From: Vogesella indigofera
Lineage (GTDB): Bacteria > Pseudomonadota > Gammaproteobacteria > Burkholderiales > Chromobacteriaceae
Assembly (NCBI RefSeq): GCF_028548395.1
Contig: NZ_JAQQLA010000001.1
Span: 1 to 64,000, forward strand
Length of the DNA: 64,000 nt
Reading direction: 5' to 3'
This document shows, one piece after another, positions 8,746 to 20,769 of the stretch (its first letter is position 1; each line of letters opens with the position of its first letter). Position numbers and translations under genes: made by a program. Below the pieces are notes generated by a model, which did not search any database, had not been told where the DNA came from, and saw only the letters and a list, made by a program, of their open reading frames with translations.

Positions 8746-8758
8746 GATCGGCTTTCAC

Positions 8759-8785
8759 AAAAAACGGTGGGGCCGTTACCCCACC
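8759..8785 (-). terminator. Intra-operon terminator/attenuator between precursor and oxidase genes
   Basis: On the minus strand, GGTGGGG (8785-8779), loop TAACGG, CCCCACC (8772-8766), then G and six T. It lies 12 bases past the precursor stop and 13 before the oxidase ATG. It should make most transcripts end after the precursor gene, giving precursor in excess over enzyme. Confidence 0.75.
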
Positions 8786-8797
8786 CGGTGCGCAGGC

Positions 8798-9049
8798 TTA
8801 CTTGCTGCCCGGCTGCAGCATGCCGCCCAGCTGGGAGCAGCTGCCGGCGGCGACGTATTTCCACTCCGCCGGATCCTTGTCGAGCTTGGCCTGGCCGGCG
8901 CAGCTGTGGCCGTTGGCGGCGCAGTCGTTCTTGCCGGCGGCGGCGACGCCGTAGCATTTTTCCTTGCTGGCGGCGACCGCCGGGGCGGCCGCGCTCATGG
9001 CGATGACGGCGGTCAGGGCGGAGGCAAGCAGGGTGCTGGATGCGGACAT
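8798..9049 (-). CDS. bufA: Bufferin-type RiPP precursor (DUF2282 family)
   Basis: 83 residues: signal peptide [27 protein letters not shown] followed by a small core with four cysteines (32, 43, 50, 71) in the pattern [27 protein letters not shown]. This matches the DUF2282 precursors of bufferins, exported copper-binding peptides whose cysteines are modified by the DUF692/DUF2063 pair. A good ribosome-binding site (AGGAG) lies 8 bases before the ATG. The peptide should act in the periplasm; copper binding here is inferred from the family. Confidence 0.9.
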   Translation of the reverse strand: MSASSTLLASALTAVIAMSAAAPAVAASKEKCYGVAAAGKNDCAANGHSCAGQAKLDKDPAEWKYVAAGSCSQLGGMLQPGSK

Positions 9050-9082
9050 GGTGTTTCTCCTGAATGATTGGGGGGTGCTGAA

Positions 9083-9129
9083 ATGCGCGAAGCCGCGCAT
9101 TACCGCCCTTAGTCGCCTGTGGCGGTAAT
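9083..9129. promoter_or_regulatory. Inverted repeats upstream of the bufferin-type operon
   Basis: Two perfect inverted repeats overlap in the leader of bufA: ATGCGCG/CGCGCAT (9083-9089 with 9094-9100) and ATTACCGCC/GGCGGTAAT (9099-9107 with 9121-9129). They share bases 9099-9100, so only one can form at a time in RNA. They may be an operator or a leader structure; no regulator gene adjoins the operon. Confidence 0.5.
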
Positions 9130-9207
9130 TCATTACAGCATGCCCGAAAAAGTTCTGGCATGGCGGCCACGGGTAGCCCGGCGCTCGCTAGGTTGGCCGC
9201 TGGGCGC

Positions 9208-9233
9208 AAAAAACCCCGCGCCTTGGCACGGGG
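9208..9233 (-). terminator. Terminator of guaA
   Basis: On the minus strand a GC-rich stem (CCCCGTGCC paired with the GCGCGGGG region) is followed by six T (plus-strand A-run 9208-9213). A second hairpin GCTCGCCG/CGGCGAGC (9251-9271) lies between it and the guaA stop. Confidence 0.8.
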
Positions 9234-9280
9234 TGGCAGGGTGTGGCGTTGCTCGCCGTCAGCCGGCGAGCCGCGTCAGA

Positions 9281-10858
<1,578 letters not shown>

Positions 10859-10872
10859 GACTGTCCTTGAAT

Positions 10873-10898
10873 GTAAAAGACTGGTCGGGTCACCAGTC
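10873..10898 (-). terminator. Probable terminator after the small membrane protein gene
   Basis: Perfect 7-bp stem GACTGGT/ACCAGTC (10879-10885 with 10892-10898), followed on the minus strand by TTTTAC. It separates the smpB operon from guaA. A second small hairpin CCTGCC/GGCAGG is near 10926-10941. Confidence 0.6.
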
Positions 10899-10948
10899 GG
10901 ATTTGAATGCGGGTACTCGGGGCCGGGCCTGCCGCAGGCAGGCGAGCG

Positions 10949-11275
10949 CTATTTCTTCAGGCGCCGCTCCGGAATGCGGTCGCTGCGCGCGATCAGCATC
11001 AGGATGCCAAGCAGGATCATGCCCAGTGCCAGGCTGTGGCTCAGGCGCAGCCTGCTGGTGTCAAACAGGTAGATGGCCGCACCGGTATAGATCAGCATCG
11101 GGTTGGTCACAATGCTGGACTTGGTGATGCCGTCGATCAGCAGCAGGCCGGCGCCGGCGCTGGCCAGCAGGATGGCCAGCAGCGTGATGGTGTCCGGCAG
11201 CAGCGCGGTGCTTTTCAGCAGCCACAGGGCGCCGAGGATGATAAGGATGAAGGCCTGGGTGGCGCTGGGTTTCAT
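10949..11275 (-). CDS. Small hypothetical inner-membrane protein
   Basis: 108 residues with about four hydrophobic segments and a basic C-terminus (SDRIPERRLKK). The hydrophobic pattern (ILIILGALWLLKS, LAILLASAGAGLLLIDG, LALGMILLGILMLIA) resembles LiaI/LiaF-type transmembrane regions, but no motif fixes a function. The start codon lies 3 bases after the smpB stop, so it is co-transcribed with smpB. Confidence 0.75.
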   Translation of the reverse strand: MKPSATQAFILIILGALWLLKSTALLPDTITLLAILLASAGAGLLLIDGITKSSIVTNPMLIYTGAAIYLFDTSRLRLSHSLALGMILLGILMLIARSDRIPERRLKK

Positions 11276-11278
11276 GGC

Positions 11279-11725
11279 TCAGCCCTTATCGCGCATCAGG
11301 CGCTGTTTTTCACGCGCCCATTCGCGTTCTTTTTCCGATTGGCGCTTGTCGTGCTGCTTCTTGCCCTTGGCTAGGCCGATGTCGACCTTGATGTTGCCTT
11401 TGCTGTAGTGCAGGTTCAGCGCCACGATGGTGTAGCCGGCGCGCTCGACCTTGCCGATCAGGCGATTGGTCTGCTCCTGCTTCAGCAGCAGCTTGCGGTC
11501 GCGGATTGGATCGGGCTTGATGTGGGTCGACGCGGATTGCAGTGCGGTAATATGGCAGCCAACGAGGTAGAATGCGCCATTGCGGTAGAGAACGTAGCTT
11601 TCCTTGATCTGCACGCGACCGGCGCGGATGGCTTTGACTTCCCAGCCTTCCAGTACCAGGCCGGCCTCGATGTTTTCTTCGATGAAGTAATCGTGAAACG
11701 CTTTGCGGTTGTCGATGATGCTCAT
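11279..11725 (-). CDS. smpB: SsrA-binding protein
   Basis: 148 residues. SmpB binds tmRNA and delivers it to stalled ribosomes. The N-terminal block [26 protein letters not shown] and internal RDRKLLL are family signatures; the C-terminal tail is lysine/arginine rich, as needed for the empty mRNA channel. It is divergent from ratAB, a gene pairing widespread in proteobacteria. No tmRNA gene is visible in the window. Confidence 0.97.
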   Translation of the reverse strand: MSIIDNRKAFHDYFIEENIEAGLVLEGWEVKAIRAGRVQIKESYVLYRNGAFYLVGCHITALQSASTHIKPDPIRDRKLLLKQEQTNRLIGKVERAGYTIVALNLHYSKGNIKVDIGLAKGKKQHDKRQSEKEREWAREKQRLMRDKG

Positions 11726-11814
11726 GGCGGCGTGGCGGAAAGACGAAGCGGTAAACCCGATATTCTACCAGAACAAAGCGTATCGCCAAAGTATCGAAAA
11801 TTCATGGGCTTGCT

Positions 11815-11826
11815 GCGGCCAACCTT
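11815..11826 (+). repeat. 12-mer uptake-like repeat between smpB and ratA
   Basis: Exact copy GCGGCCAACCTT in the divergent intergenic region, 48 bases before the ratA start. Confidence 0.88.
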
Positions 11827-11874
11827 GTGTTGCCGCCGCGCCGGCCTTTTACGGACTCCCACACAGTTTTCATC

Positions 11875-12312
11875 ATGCAAGTTGTCGAGAAAAATGTCCT
11901 GGTCGCCCATACCCCGGAGCAGATGTTCCGCCTGGTGGACGACGTGGCGCACTACCCGCGCTTTTTACCGTGGTGCAGCAAGGGGGAGGAGCACTCCCGC
12001 GACGGCGACCAGCTGGTCGCCAGCCTGCACATCGACTACCTCAAGGTGCGACAGCACTTCACCACCCGCAATGTGAACGAACCGTACAGCAGCATCCTGA
12101 TGGAGCTGGTGGATGGGCCGTTCAAGCACCTGCAGGGGCGCTGGCACTTTCTGCCGCTGGGCGATGTCGGCTGCAAGGTGGAATTCCGCCTCAGCTACGA
12201 GTTCTCCAGCAAGATCCTGGAAAAGCTGATTGGGCCAGTGTTCGGCCACATCTCCGGCACGCTGGTCGATGCCTTCATCAAGGAAGCCGACAAGGTGTAC
12301 GGCGATGACTGA
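11875..12312 (+). CDS. ratA: RatA/START-like coenzyme Q-binding family protein
   Basis: 145 residues of the SRPBCC (START-like) fold: VPxSPEQMF-type start (VLVAHTPEQMFRLVDDVAHYPRFLPWC), central sheet, and C-terminal helix ending VDAFIKEADKVYG. Family members include E. coli RatA, described as a ribosome-association inhibitor, and COQ10-like ubiquinone-binding proteins; which role applies cannot be told from sequence. ATG 11875 is preferred because homology begins there; a longer in-frame start exists at 11827. It overlaps ratB by 8 bases. Confidence 0.9.
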   Translation: MQVVEKNVLVAHTPEQMFRLVDDVAHYPRFLPWCSKGEEHSRDGDQLVASLHIDYLKVRQHFTTRNVNEPYSSILMELVDGPFKHLQGRWHFLPLGDVGCKVEFRLSYEFSSKILEKLIGPVFGHISGTLVDAFIKEADKVYGDD

Positions 12313-12595
12313 TTGGCTGCAGCTGGAGGTCGCCTACGCGCGGCCGGAACGGCAGCTGATCGTCAAACTGTCGCTGCCTGCCGGCACCACCGCGCGCGAG
12401 GCGGTGCTGCAGTCCGGTATCGCCAGCGAATTTCCGGACATTGACCTTACGCAGCTGAAACTGGGTGTCTTCGGCAAGGCGGTGCCGGCGGAGCACGTGC
12501 TGCGCGATCACGATCGCGTGGAGATCTACCGCTCGCTGCAGGCCGATCCGAAGGAGGTGCGCCGCCGCCGGGCCGAGGCCGGCAAGGCGGAGTAG
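12305..12595 (+). CDS. ratB: RnfH/RatB family ubiquitin-like protein
   Basis: 96 residues, ubiquitin-like beta-grasp fold typical of the RnfH (UPF0125) family: VEVAYA-type strand, LPAGTTAREAVLQSGI, KLGVFGKAVPAEHVLRDHDRVEIYR. The C-terminus is basic (KEVRRRRAEAGKAE). The start overlaps the ratA stop, so it is translationally coupled. Function is unknown. Confidence 0.93.
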   Translation: MTDWLQLEVAYARPERQLIVKLSLPAGTTAREAVLQSGIASEFPDIDLTQLKLGVFGKAVPAEHVLRDHDRVEIYRSLQADPKEVRRRRAEAGKAE

Positions 12596-12618
12596 CGATT
12601 CCATGGCCGCCGCTGCTT

Positions 12619-12630
12619 GCGGCCAACCTT
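12619..12630 (+). repeat. 12-mer uptake-like repeat after ratB
   Basis: Exact copy, 23 bases downstream of the ratB stop and just before a hairpin. Confidence 0.88.
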
Positions 12631-12635
12631 GATCA

Positions 12636-12663
12636 CGCCAGTGGCTTGCCGCTGGCGTTGTCA
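12636..12663 (+). terminator. Possible terminator of ratAB
   Basis: Stem CGCCAGTGG/CCGCTGGCG (one G-T pair) with CTTG loop, followed by the moderately T-rich TTGTCATTT. Confidence 0.5.
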
Positions 12664-12734
12664 TTTCTGAGCAGTCCGGTGCGGTGGCGTCCCGGTGCTT
12701 ATCGGTATGAGGCTGGAGTCGGCGGCAGAAAAGC

Positions 12735-12765
12735 AAACCGCCCGCAACAAAGTTGCAGGCGGTTT
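12735..12765 (-). terminator. Probable terminator of aceA
   Basis: Long stem AAACCGCC-CGCAAC paired with GTTGC-AGGCGGTTT around loop AAA. On the minus strand it is followed by GCTTTTC. It lies about 90 bases past the aceA stop. Confidence 0.65.
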
Positions 12766-12853
12766 GGGTGCCCCGCGCACGAGCACTGCGAGCAGTGTCA
12801 GGCGGGGCTGTTTGACGCAGACGGCAGGGTCGAGGTGCCGTAATGTCGAACGC

Positions 12854-14152
12854 TTAGTGGAACTGTTCTTCTTCGGTGGAGCCGGTCAGCGCGGTCACCG
12901 AGGACTTGCCGCCCTGGATCACGGTGGTCACGTCGTCGAAGTAACCGGTGCCGACTTCCTGCTGGTGCGATACGAAGGTGTAGCCGCGGTCGCGGGCCGC
13001 GAATTCCGGCTCCTGCACCTTCTCCACGTAGGCGGACATGCCGCGTGCCACGTAGTCCTGCGCCAGATCGAACATGTTGTACCACATGGAGTGGATGCCG
13101 GCCAGGGTGATGAACTGGTACTTGTAGCCCATGGCGCCCAGCTCGCGCTGGAACTTGGCGATGGTGGCATCGTCCAGGTTTTTCTTCCAGTTGAACGATG
13201 GCGAGCAGTTGTAGGCCAGCAGTTTGCCTGGATGCTTGGCGTGTACGGCTTCGGCGAAGCGGCGGGCAAACTCCAGATCCGGGGTGCCGGTTTCGCACCA
13301 TACCAGGTCGGCGTACTCGGCATAGGCCACGGCGCGGCTGATGGCTTGCTCCAGACCTTTCTTGGTCTTGTAGAAGCCTTCAGCGGTGCGCTCGCCAGTC
13401 AGGAACGGCTTGTCGTTTTCGTCGTAGTCGGAAGTCAGCAGGTCGGCGGCTTCTGCGTCGGTACGGGCGATCACCAGGGTTGGTACGCCGTAAACGTCGG
13501 CTGCCATCCGGGCGGCGATCAGCTTCTGCACTGCTTCCTGGGTCGGTACCAGTACCTTGCCGCCCATGTGGCCGCATTTTTTCACGGAAGCCAGCTGGTC
13601 TTCGAAGTGCACGCCACCGGCGCCGACGCGGATCATCGCCTTCATCAGTTCGTAGGCATTCAGTACGCCGCCGAAACCGGCTTCGGCGTCGGCCACGATC
13701 GGTGCGTAGTAGTCAACGAAACCGGCATCGCCTTGTTCCACGCCCTTGGAGTGCTGGATTTCGTCGGCACGGGTGAAGGCGTTGTTGATGCGCTCGACCA
13801 CCTTCGGCACCGAGTCAACCGGATACAGCGACTGGTCCGGGTACATGGCGGAGTATTCGTTGTTGTCGGCGGCAACCTGCCAGCCGGACAGGTAGATCGC
13901 CTTGATGCCGGCTTTCACCTGCTGCATCGCCTGACCGCCGGTCAGTGCGCCCAGACAGTTGATGTACGGCTCGTTGTTCACCAGATTCCACAGCTTCTCG
14001 GCACCGTTGCGGGCCAGGGTGTGCTCTACCTGTACGGAGCCGCGCAGGCGCTCAACGTCAGCAGCGGTGTAGCCACGTTTGATGCCTTTCCAGCGCGGGT
14101 TGGTATCCCAGTCGTGCTGGATGGCGGCGATGCGTTGTTCGCGAGTAGTCAT
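12854..14152 (-). CDS. aceA: Isocitrate lyase
   Basis: 432 residues; cleaves isocitrate to succinate and glyoxylate in the glyoxylate shunt, used for growth on acetate and fatty acids. The catalytic KKCGHMGGK loop is near residue 190, with [11 protein letters not shown] and [12 protein letters not shown] downstream. ATG 14152 (ribosome site GAAGGG) starts the family N-terminus [10 protein letters not shown]. The open frame runs 76 codons further upstream but this is promoter region. No malate synthase gene is adjacent. Confidence 0.97.
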   Translation of the reverse strand: MTTREQRIAAIQHDWDTNPRWKGIKRGYTAADVERLRGSVQVEHTLARNGAEKLWNLVNNEPYINCLGALTGGQAMQQVKAGIKAIYLSGWQVAADNNEYSAMYPDQSLYPVDSVPKVVERINNAFTRADEIQHSKGVEQGDAGFVDYYAPIVADAEAGFGGVLNAYELMKAMIRVGAGGVHFEDQLASVKKCGHMGGKVLVPTQEAVQKLIAARMAADVYGVPTLVIARTDAEAADLLTSDYDENDKPFLTGERTAEGFYKTKKGLEQAISRAVAYAEYADLVWCETGTPDLEFARRFAEAVHAKHPGKLLAYNCSPSFNWKKNLDDATIAKFQRELGAMGYKYQFITLAGIHSMWYNMFDLAQDYVARGMSAYVEKVQEPEFAARDRGYTFVSHQQEVGTGYFDDVTTVIQGGKSSVTALTGSTEEEQFH

Positions 14153-14503
14153 GGTAAACCCTTCACTTGATAGTTTCGTTTTGCCGGATAAACCGGCGCT
14201 CCCAGTTTCTCTTGCTGCAGGCCGGTGATGCCGGTCTTTGTGCGTTGCTAACCCGCCTGTTCTGGTGGCGGGCCTGACTGCCGGAAACCGCCCCGGATCC
14301 AGTGCTGGCGGGCCGTGCAGTAGCGCTGTTGTGGAATCATTTAAGCATAAAAAAATTGCGTTGTGTGCACTGCAGCACAAAAAAATCCTTTGTTTTCAAA
14401 AGGTAACAAAGGTGCACAAAAATGAATCGCCGGTGCGCGCCGATCCTGATCGTTAACGAAAATAAAAGTAACTAAATGACCATTTACTTATTGTGGAGAA
14501 GAT
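14153..14503. promoter_or_regulatory. aceA upstream region with a possible operator
   Basis: No gene. AT-rich stretches include an imperfect dyad TTGTGTGCACTGCAGCACAA (14361-14380, arms TTGTG/CACAA) about 210 bases upstream of the aceA start. It may be a regulator site for the glyoxylate shunt; the regulator is unknown. Confidence 0.4.
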
Positions 14504-14531
14504 CTTGAAAAAGGGCAGCTTGGCCTTATTT
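14504..14531 (+). promoter_or_regulatory. Sigma-32-like heat-shock promoter of grpE-dnaK
   Basis: CTTGAAA (14504-14510), a 13-base spacer, then CCTTATTT (14524-14531), against the sigma-32 consensus CTTGAAA-N11-15-CCCCATNT. It is 40 bases upstream of the grpE start. Confidence 0.65.
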
Positions 14532-14570
14532 ACCTGAGGTCTTTGTGAATTCAGCCAAACGGAAGCGATC

Positions 14571-15101
14571 ATGCAGGAAAATCAAAATCCCCAAGCGGAA
14601 GAAGTGCTTGAACAAGTTGCCAACCCGGCCGAAGGCGCCGTCGTCAGTGACGCGGAGCGTGTCGCCCAGCTGGAAGTTGAACTAGCAGAAATGAAAGAGC
14701 AGTTTTTGCGCGCCAAGGCCGAAACTGAAAACCAGCGCCGCCGTGGCGTGGAAGAAGTGGCCAAGGCACAAAAGTTTGCCATCGAAAAATTCGCCTCCGA
14801 ACTCATCGGGGTCAAGGACAGCCTGGAAATGGCGCTTCAGGACCAGTCCGGCCAGTTCGAAAACCTCAAATTCGGCGTCGACCTGACGCTGAAGCAGCTG
14901 CTGGCCGCCTTCGAGAAGGGCCAGATCAGCGAAATCAACCCGCTGGGCGAGAAGCTGGACCCGCATCGCCACCAGGCTATCAGCACCGAAGAATCCGACG
15001 CCGAGCCGAATTCGGTGGTGCGCGTGATGCAAAAAGGGTATCTGATCGCCGATCGCGTGCTGCGTCCGGCGATGGTGGTGGTCGCCAAGGCCAAGAGCTG
15101 A
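14571..15101 (+). CDS. grpE: Nucleotide exchange factor GrpE
   Basis: 176 residues. Releases ADP from DnaK in the chaperone cycle. Acidic, low-complexity N-terminus, a long coiled coil (residues ~25-75, [28 protein letters not shown]) and the beta-domain signature HQAIST...[25 protein letters not shown]. Followed by dnaK after 132 bases in the same direction. Confidence 0.97.
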   Translation: MQENQNPQAEEVLEQVANPAEGAVVSDAERVAQLEVELAEMKEQFLRAKAETENQRRRGVEEVAKAQKFAIEKFASELIGVKDSLEMALQDQSGQFENLKFGVDLTLKQLLAAFEKGQISEINPLGEKLDPHRHQAISTEESDAEPNSVVRVMQKGYLIADRVLRPAMVVVAKAKS

Positions 15102-15233
15102 GATTGCGACGACTAACCCTCTTGAAAACGCGGAAATAGCCAATATCTGGCAAGACAACCCCCCGGCGCACCACCGGCTGCGACGGGCAAGCAAACAGAT
15201 TAAATCGAGATCAAATCGAAAGGATTCAGCACT

Positions 15234-17150
<1,917 letters not shown>

Positions 17151-17169
17151 TCGGCTGACGGTCGACAAG

Positions 17170-17202
17170 GCACAGGGCTCGCGCGCGGGCGCTGTGCTTT
17201 TT
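17170..17202 (+). terminator. Hairpin between dnaK and dnaJ
   Basis: Stem GCACAG/CTGTGC with a GC-rich loop, then five T. It probably acts as a partial terminator lowering dnaJ expression relative to dnaK. Confidence 0.6.
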
Positions 17203-17216
17203 CATTGGTAAAACTT

Positions 17217-17228
17217 GCGGCCAACCTT
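17217..17228 (+). repeat. 12-mer uptake-like repeat between dnaK and dnaJ
   Basis: Exact copy, 28 bases before the dnaJ start. An imperfect copy (GCGGCCAACGTG, 17555-17566) lies inside dnaJ. Confidence 0.88.
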
Positions 17229-17256
17229 TGACGGTTGGGCGCACTGGTGAGACAGC

Positions 17257-18378
17257 ATGGCTAAAAAGGACTTTTACGAGGTACTGGGCGTCAATCGCGA
17301 TGCGTCGGACGACGACATCAAGAAGGCCTATCGCAAGCTGGCGATGAAGTACCACCCGGACCGTAATCCGGACAGCAAGGACGCCGAAGAAAAGTTCAAG
17401 GAGGTCAAGGCCGCGTATGAAATCCTGTCCGATGGCCAGAAGCGCGCCGCCTACGACCAGTACGGCCACGCCGGGGTAGATCCGCAGGCCGGCATGGGCG
17501 GCGGCGCCGGCTTTGGCGGTTTCGATTTCGGCGACATCTTCAGCGACATCTTCGGCGGCCAACGTGGCGGTGGCGGCGGTGGCCGTTCCAATGTCTATCG
17601 TGGCTCCGACCTGCGCTACAACATGGAGATCACGCTGGAAGAAGCGGCGCGCGGCTGCGAGAAGCAGATTCGCATCCCGTCGCACGAAAACTGCGACGTG
17701 TGCCACGGCTCCGGCGCCAAGCCGGGCACCCAGCCCAAGACCTGCACCACCTGCGGCGGTCACGGCCAGGTGCGCATGAGCCAGGGCTTCTTCTCCATCC
17801 AGCAGACCTGCCCGACCTGCCACGGCAGCGGCAAGCAGATCACCGATCCGTGCCACAAGTGCCACGGCGCCGGTCAGGTGAAGACGCACAAGACGCTGAA
17901 CGTGAAGATTCCGGCCGGTGTCGACGAGGGCGACCGCATCCGTCTGTCCGGCGAGGGTGAACCGGGTCAGAACGGCGGTCCGGCCGGCGACCTGTTCGTG
18001 GTCACCCACATCAAGAAGCACAGCGTGTTCGAGCGCGACGGCATGGATCTGCATTGTGAAATGCCGATCAGCTTCGCCACCGCGGCGCTGGGCGGCGAGG
18101 TGGAGATCCCGACCCTGGACGGCATGGTCAAGGTCAAGATCGCGTCGGAAACGCAAAGCGGCAAGGTGTACCGAGTGCGCGGCAAGGGCGTGAAATCGGT
18201 GCGCGGCCACGACGTCGGCGACCTGATGTGCCACGTCATCGTCGAAACCCCGGTCAGCCTCACCGAGCGGCAGAAGGAATTGCTGCGCGAATTCGAGGCC
18301 ATCAGCCAGGGTGATGTCGCAACGCACAATCCGCGGGCCAACTCATTCATGGACAAGCTGAAGGACTTCTTTGGCTGA
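17257..18378 (+). CDS. dnaJ: Chaperone protein DnaJ (Hsp40)
   Basis: 373 residues, type I DnaJ. J domain at 1-70 with HPD at 33-35, a Gly/Phe-rich linker (about 75-115), four zinc-binding CxxCxGxG repeats ([32 protein letters not shown]) and the C-terminal substrate domain. Stimulates DnaK ATPase and delivers clients. Ends in a strong terminator. Confidence 0.99.
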   Translation: MAKKDFYEVLGVNRDASDDDIKKAYRKLAMKYHPDRNPDSKDAEEKFKEVKAAYEILSDGQKRAAYDQYGHAGVDPQAGMGGGAGFGGFDFGDIFSDIFGGQRGGGGGGRSNVYRGSDLRYNMEITLEEAARGCEKQIRIPSHENCDVCHGSGAKPGTQPKTCTTCGGHGQVRMSQGFFSIQQTCPTCHGSGKQITDPCHKCHGAGQVKTHKTLNVKIPAGVDEGDRIRLSGEGEPGQNGGPAGDLFVVTHIKKHSVFERDGMDLHCEMPISFATAALGGEVEIPTLDGMVKVKIASETQSGKVYRVRGKGVKSVRGHDVGDLMCHVIVETPVSLTERQKELLREFEAISQGDVATHNPRANSFMDKLKDFFG

Positions 18379-18405
18379 TTAGTGCTGTTTTCAGTTGTTT
18401 TAATG

Positions 18406-18440
18406 ACGCGCCGTCAAGCAAGTTTGACGGCGCGTTTTGT
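18406..18440 (+). terminator. Terminator of the grpE-dnaK-dnaJ cluster
   Basis: Perfect 12-bp stem ACGCGCCGTCAA/TTGACGGCGCGT with a 6-base loop, followed by TTTGTTTT. Confidence 0.9.
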
Positions 18441-18657
18441 TTTCTGGTGCAACGATGTGCCGTTATTTTGCGGATTGTCGGACAAATAATGGCTAATGTA
18501 TCCAGGCCACTGTTCACGCTGGGCATGTTTCAGTAAGGTTCCGGCTTCGCGAAACAGGCAGATGACCTGTGCGATAGCACGTCGCGGTCGACAAGGCCGC
18601 GGCGGCAACAACACCGTCGGAGCGGGTACAGACCCCCCTTGAAACTGAGGAGTAAAC

Positions 18658-20148
18658 ATGCAGGCAGCAGTTGATTTTCTGAATGGCTGGATCTGGAGCA
18701 AGGGATTGATCTTCCTTTGCCTGGGCGTTGGTTTGTTCTTTTCCATTCGCACCCGTTTTGCCCAGGTACGCCATTTTGGCGAAATGATCCGTTTGATGTT
18801 TGACGGCAAGTCCAGCGACAGTGGCGTGTCGTCGTTCCAGGCGCTGGCGATGACGCTGGCCGGTCGTGTCGGTACCGGCAACATCGCCGGTGTGGCCACC
18901 GCGATCACCTTCGGCGGCCCCGGTGCCGTGTTCTGGATGTGGATGACGGCCTTCCTGGGCGCCAGCTCGGCCTACGTCGAGTCCACCCTCGGCCAGATCT
19001 ACAAGGAAAAGATCAACGGTGAATACCGCGGCGGTCCGGCCTTCTACATCGAGAAGGGCCTGGGCATGAAGCGCTACGCGCTGGTGTTTGCCATCGCCAC
19101 CATCTTTGCCTGCGGCGTGCTGCTGCCGGGCACCCAGGCCAACTCGATTGCTGCTGGCCTGCAAAATGCAATGGGCATTGATCCGAACGTGACGGCCGGC
19201 ATTCTGGCGGTGATCCTGGGCTTCATCATCTTCGGTGGCGTGAAGCGTATCGCTTCCTTTGCCGAGATCGTGGTGCCGTTCATGGCGCTGGGCTACATCC
19301 TGGTGGCCTGCGTGATCGTGGCACTGAACATTCACGAACTGCCGCACGTACTCAGCCTGATCTTCAAGAGCGCCTTCGGCATGGAAGCCGGCTTCGGCGC
19401 CATCCTCGGCCTTGCCGTGCAGTGGGGCGTGAAGCGTGGCGTGTACTCCAACGAAGCCGGCCAGGGTACCGGCCCGCACGCATCGTCCGCCGCTGCGGTA
19501 TCGCACCCGGCGAAGCAGGGTCTGGTACAGGCGTTCTCGGTCTACATCGACACCCTGTTCGTGTGCTCCGCTACCGCCTTCATGCTGCTGATTACCGGCC
19601 AGTACAACGTACAAGGTCCGGATGGCAAGGCGCTGTATAGCGGTATCGCTGGTGTCGTGGCCGGTCCTGGCTACACTCAGACGGCGATGGAAAACATCAT
19701 GCCGGGCTTCGGTTCCATCTTCGTGGCGGTGGCGCTGTTCTTCTTCGCCTTCACCACCATCGTGGCCTACTACTACATCGCCGAAACCAACATCGCCTAC
19801 CTCAACCGCAAGATCAACCGTCCGTGGCTGACGCTGGTGCTGAAGATGGCGCTGATGGCGTCCACCGTGTACGGCACCGTGAAGACTGCCGATCTGGCCT
19901 GGGGTCTGGGTGACATCGGTGTCGGCATGATGGCATGGCTCAACATCACCGCCATCCTGATGCTGCAGAAGCCGGCCTTCATCGCGCTGCGTGACTACGA
20001 GGCGCAGCTGGCCAAAGGTGTGGATCCGGTGTTCCACCCAGAAAAACTGGGCATCAAGGGCGCCGACTACTGGACCGGCCATCAGTCGGAAGACAATCTG
20101 GAAGAAGAGCGCAAGCACGGCGGTCAACCGGTCTACGACCGAGTTTGA
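18658..20148 (+). CDS. Sodium:alanine/glycine symporter (AGCS family)
   Basis: 496 residues, about 11 transmembrane helices. Family signatures: FQALAMTLAGRVGTGNIAGVATAI, GGPGAVFWMW, GGPAFYIEKGLG, and QWGVKRGVYSNEAGQGTGPHA. Imports alanine or glycine with Na+ at the inner membrane. Strong ribosome site (GAGGAG). The 217-base leader was checked for a glycine riboswitch, common in front of this family, without success. Monocistronic. Confidence 0.93.
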   Translation: MQAAVDFLNGWIWSKGLIFLCLGVGLFFSIRTRFAQVRHFGEMIRLMFDGKSSDSGVSSFQALAMTLAGRVGTGNIAGVATAITFGGPGAVFWMWMTAFLGASSAYVESTLGQIYKEKINGEYRGGPAFYIEKGLGMKRYALVFAIATIFACGVLLPGTQANSIAAGLQNAMGIDPNVTAGILAVILGFIIFGGVKRIASFAEIVVPFMALGYILVACVIVALNIHELPHVLSLIFKSAFGMEAGFGAILGLAVQWGVKRGVYSNEAGQGTGPHASSAAAVSHPAKQGLVQAFSVYIDTLFVCSATAFMLLITGQYNVQGPDGKALYSGIAGVVAGPGYTQTAMENIMPGFGSIFVAVALFFFAFTTIVAYYYIAETNIAYLNRKINRPWLTLVLKMALMASTVYGTVKTADLAWGLGDIGVGMMAWLNITAILMLQKPAFIALRDYEAQLAKGVDPVFHPEKLGIKGADYWTGHQSEDNLEEERKHGGQPVYDRV

Positions 20149-20177
20149 TAGACTTGCTGGAAGCAGCATTATGATTG

Positions 20178-20202
20178 ACGCCGGGGCAACCCGGCGTTTT
20201 TT
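20178..20202 (+). terminator. Terminator of the AGCS symporter gene
   Basis: ACGCCGGG, loop GCAA, CCCGGCGT, then T-run ending at 20202. A near twin of this hairpin recurs at 22509. Confidence 0.9.
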
Positions 20203-20716
20203 CATTGGTGCGTCGCCACGAGGTGCTGGCCCGGCGCCACGCAGTGAGGTCACAACAAGCGCCGTCACCGCCGCTGTCGCCGGACGGCGGCACCCGTCGC
20301 CAGCTTGGTGCGTAGCAGGGCAGCGCCGGCGCACTCGCCCGTCTGGCACGATGGCCGCAGGCATTGGCACGCTGCGCTGCGTGCAGTCAAGAAGGCGGCG
20401 TTTCCTGTGTCCGCTGCGGCTATTCGCGTACGGCACGGCTGGTCGGGGAGAGCACAGAGCCGGCGGGCAAGCCGTCTGGCTGCGGGTTCGTCTCGCAAGC
20501 CCATTGCGGCCAACCTTGCGGCGCTGTGGGCATCGCAGACGAATAGGAGCGCGAGACGACGACACCGGTGACGCGGTGGATGCGTGAACCAGGGCGCCCG
20601 TCAAGCCGAACCCGCGTCGGTCGGCAGGCTTGCCGTATTGAGGGCCGTCGCCTGCGCGATGAGGGGCGCCACCTGCGGCGAGGCAATGGCTGTCGCGACC
20701 TTGCGGGTGTGAACCA
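20203..20716. other. Non-coding stretch between two amino-acid transporter genes
   Basis: About 500 bases without a supportable gene: the open frames show no recognisable family and conflict between strands. It holds one exact uptake-like 12-mer. It may be a decayed gene, but nothing is recognisable. Confidence 0.5.
20506..20517 (+). repeat. 12-mer uptake-like repeat
   Basis: Exact copy in the non-coding stretch downstream of the AGCS symporter. Confidence 0.88.
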
Positions 20717-20749
20717 TAAAAAAAACGGCGACTCGCAGAGTCGCCGTTT
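20717..20749 (-). terminator. Terminator of the amino-acid permease gene
   Basis: Perfect 12-bp stem (20723-20734 with 20738-20749, core AACGGCGACT) whose minus-strand 3' side runs into eight or more T. Confidence 0.9.
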
Positions 20750-20769
20750 CTGATTGCCAGCAGTTCAGA

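Noticed and set aside
18441..18657. Possible glycine riboswitch before the AGCS symporter
   Set aside because: No conserved glycine-aptamer blocks were found; only an ordinary leader with a good ribosome site.
20203..20716. Several 60-200-codon frames between the AGCS and permease genes
   Set aside because: Conflicting strands, Arg/Ala-rich shadows, no motif or ribosome site.
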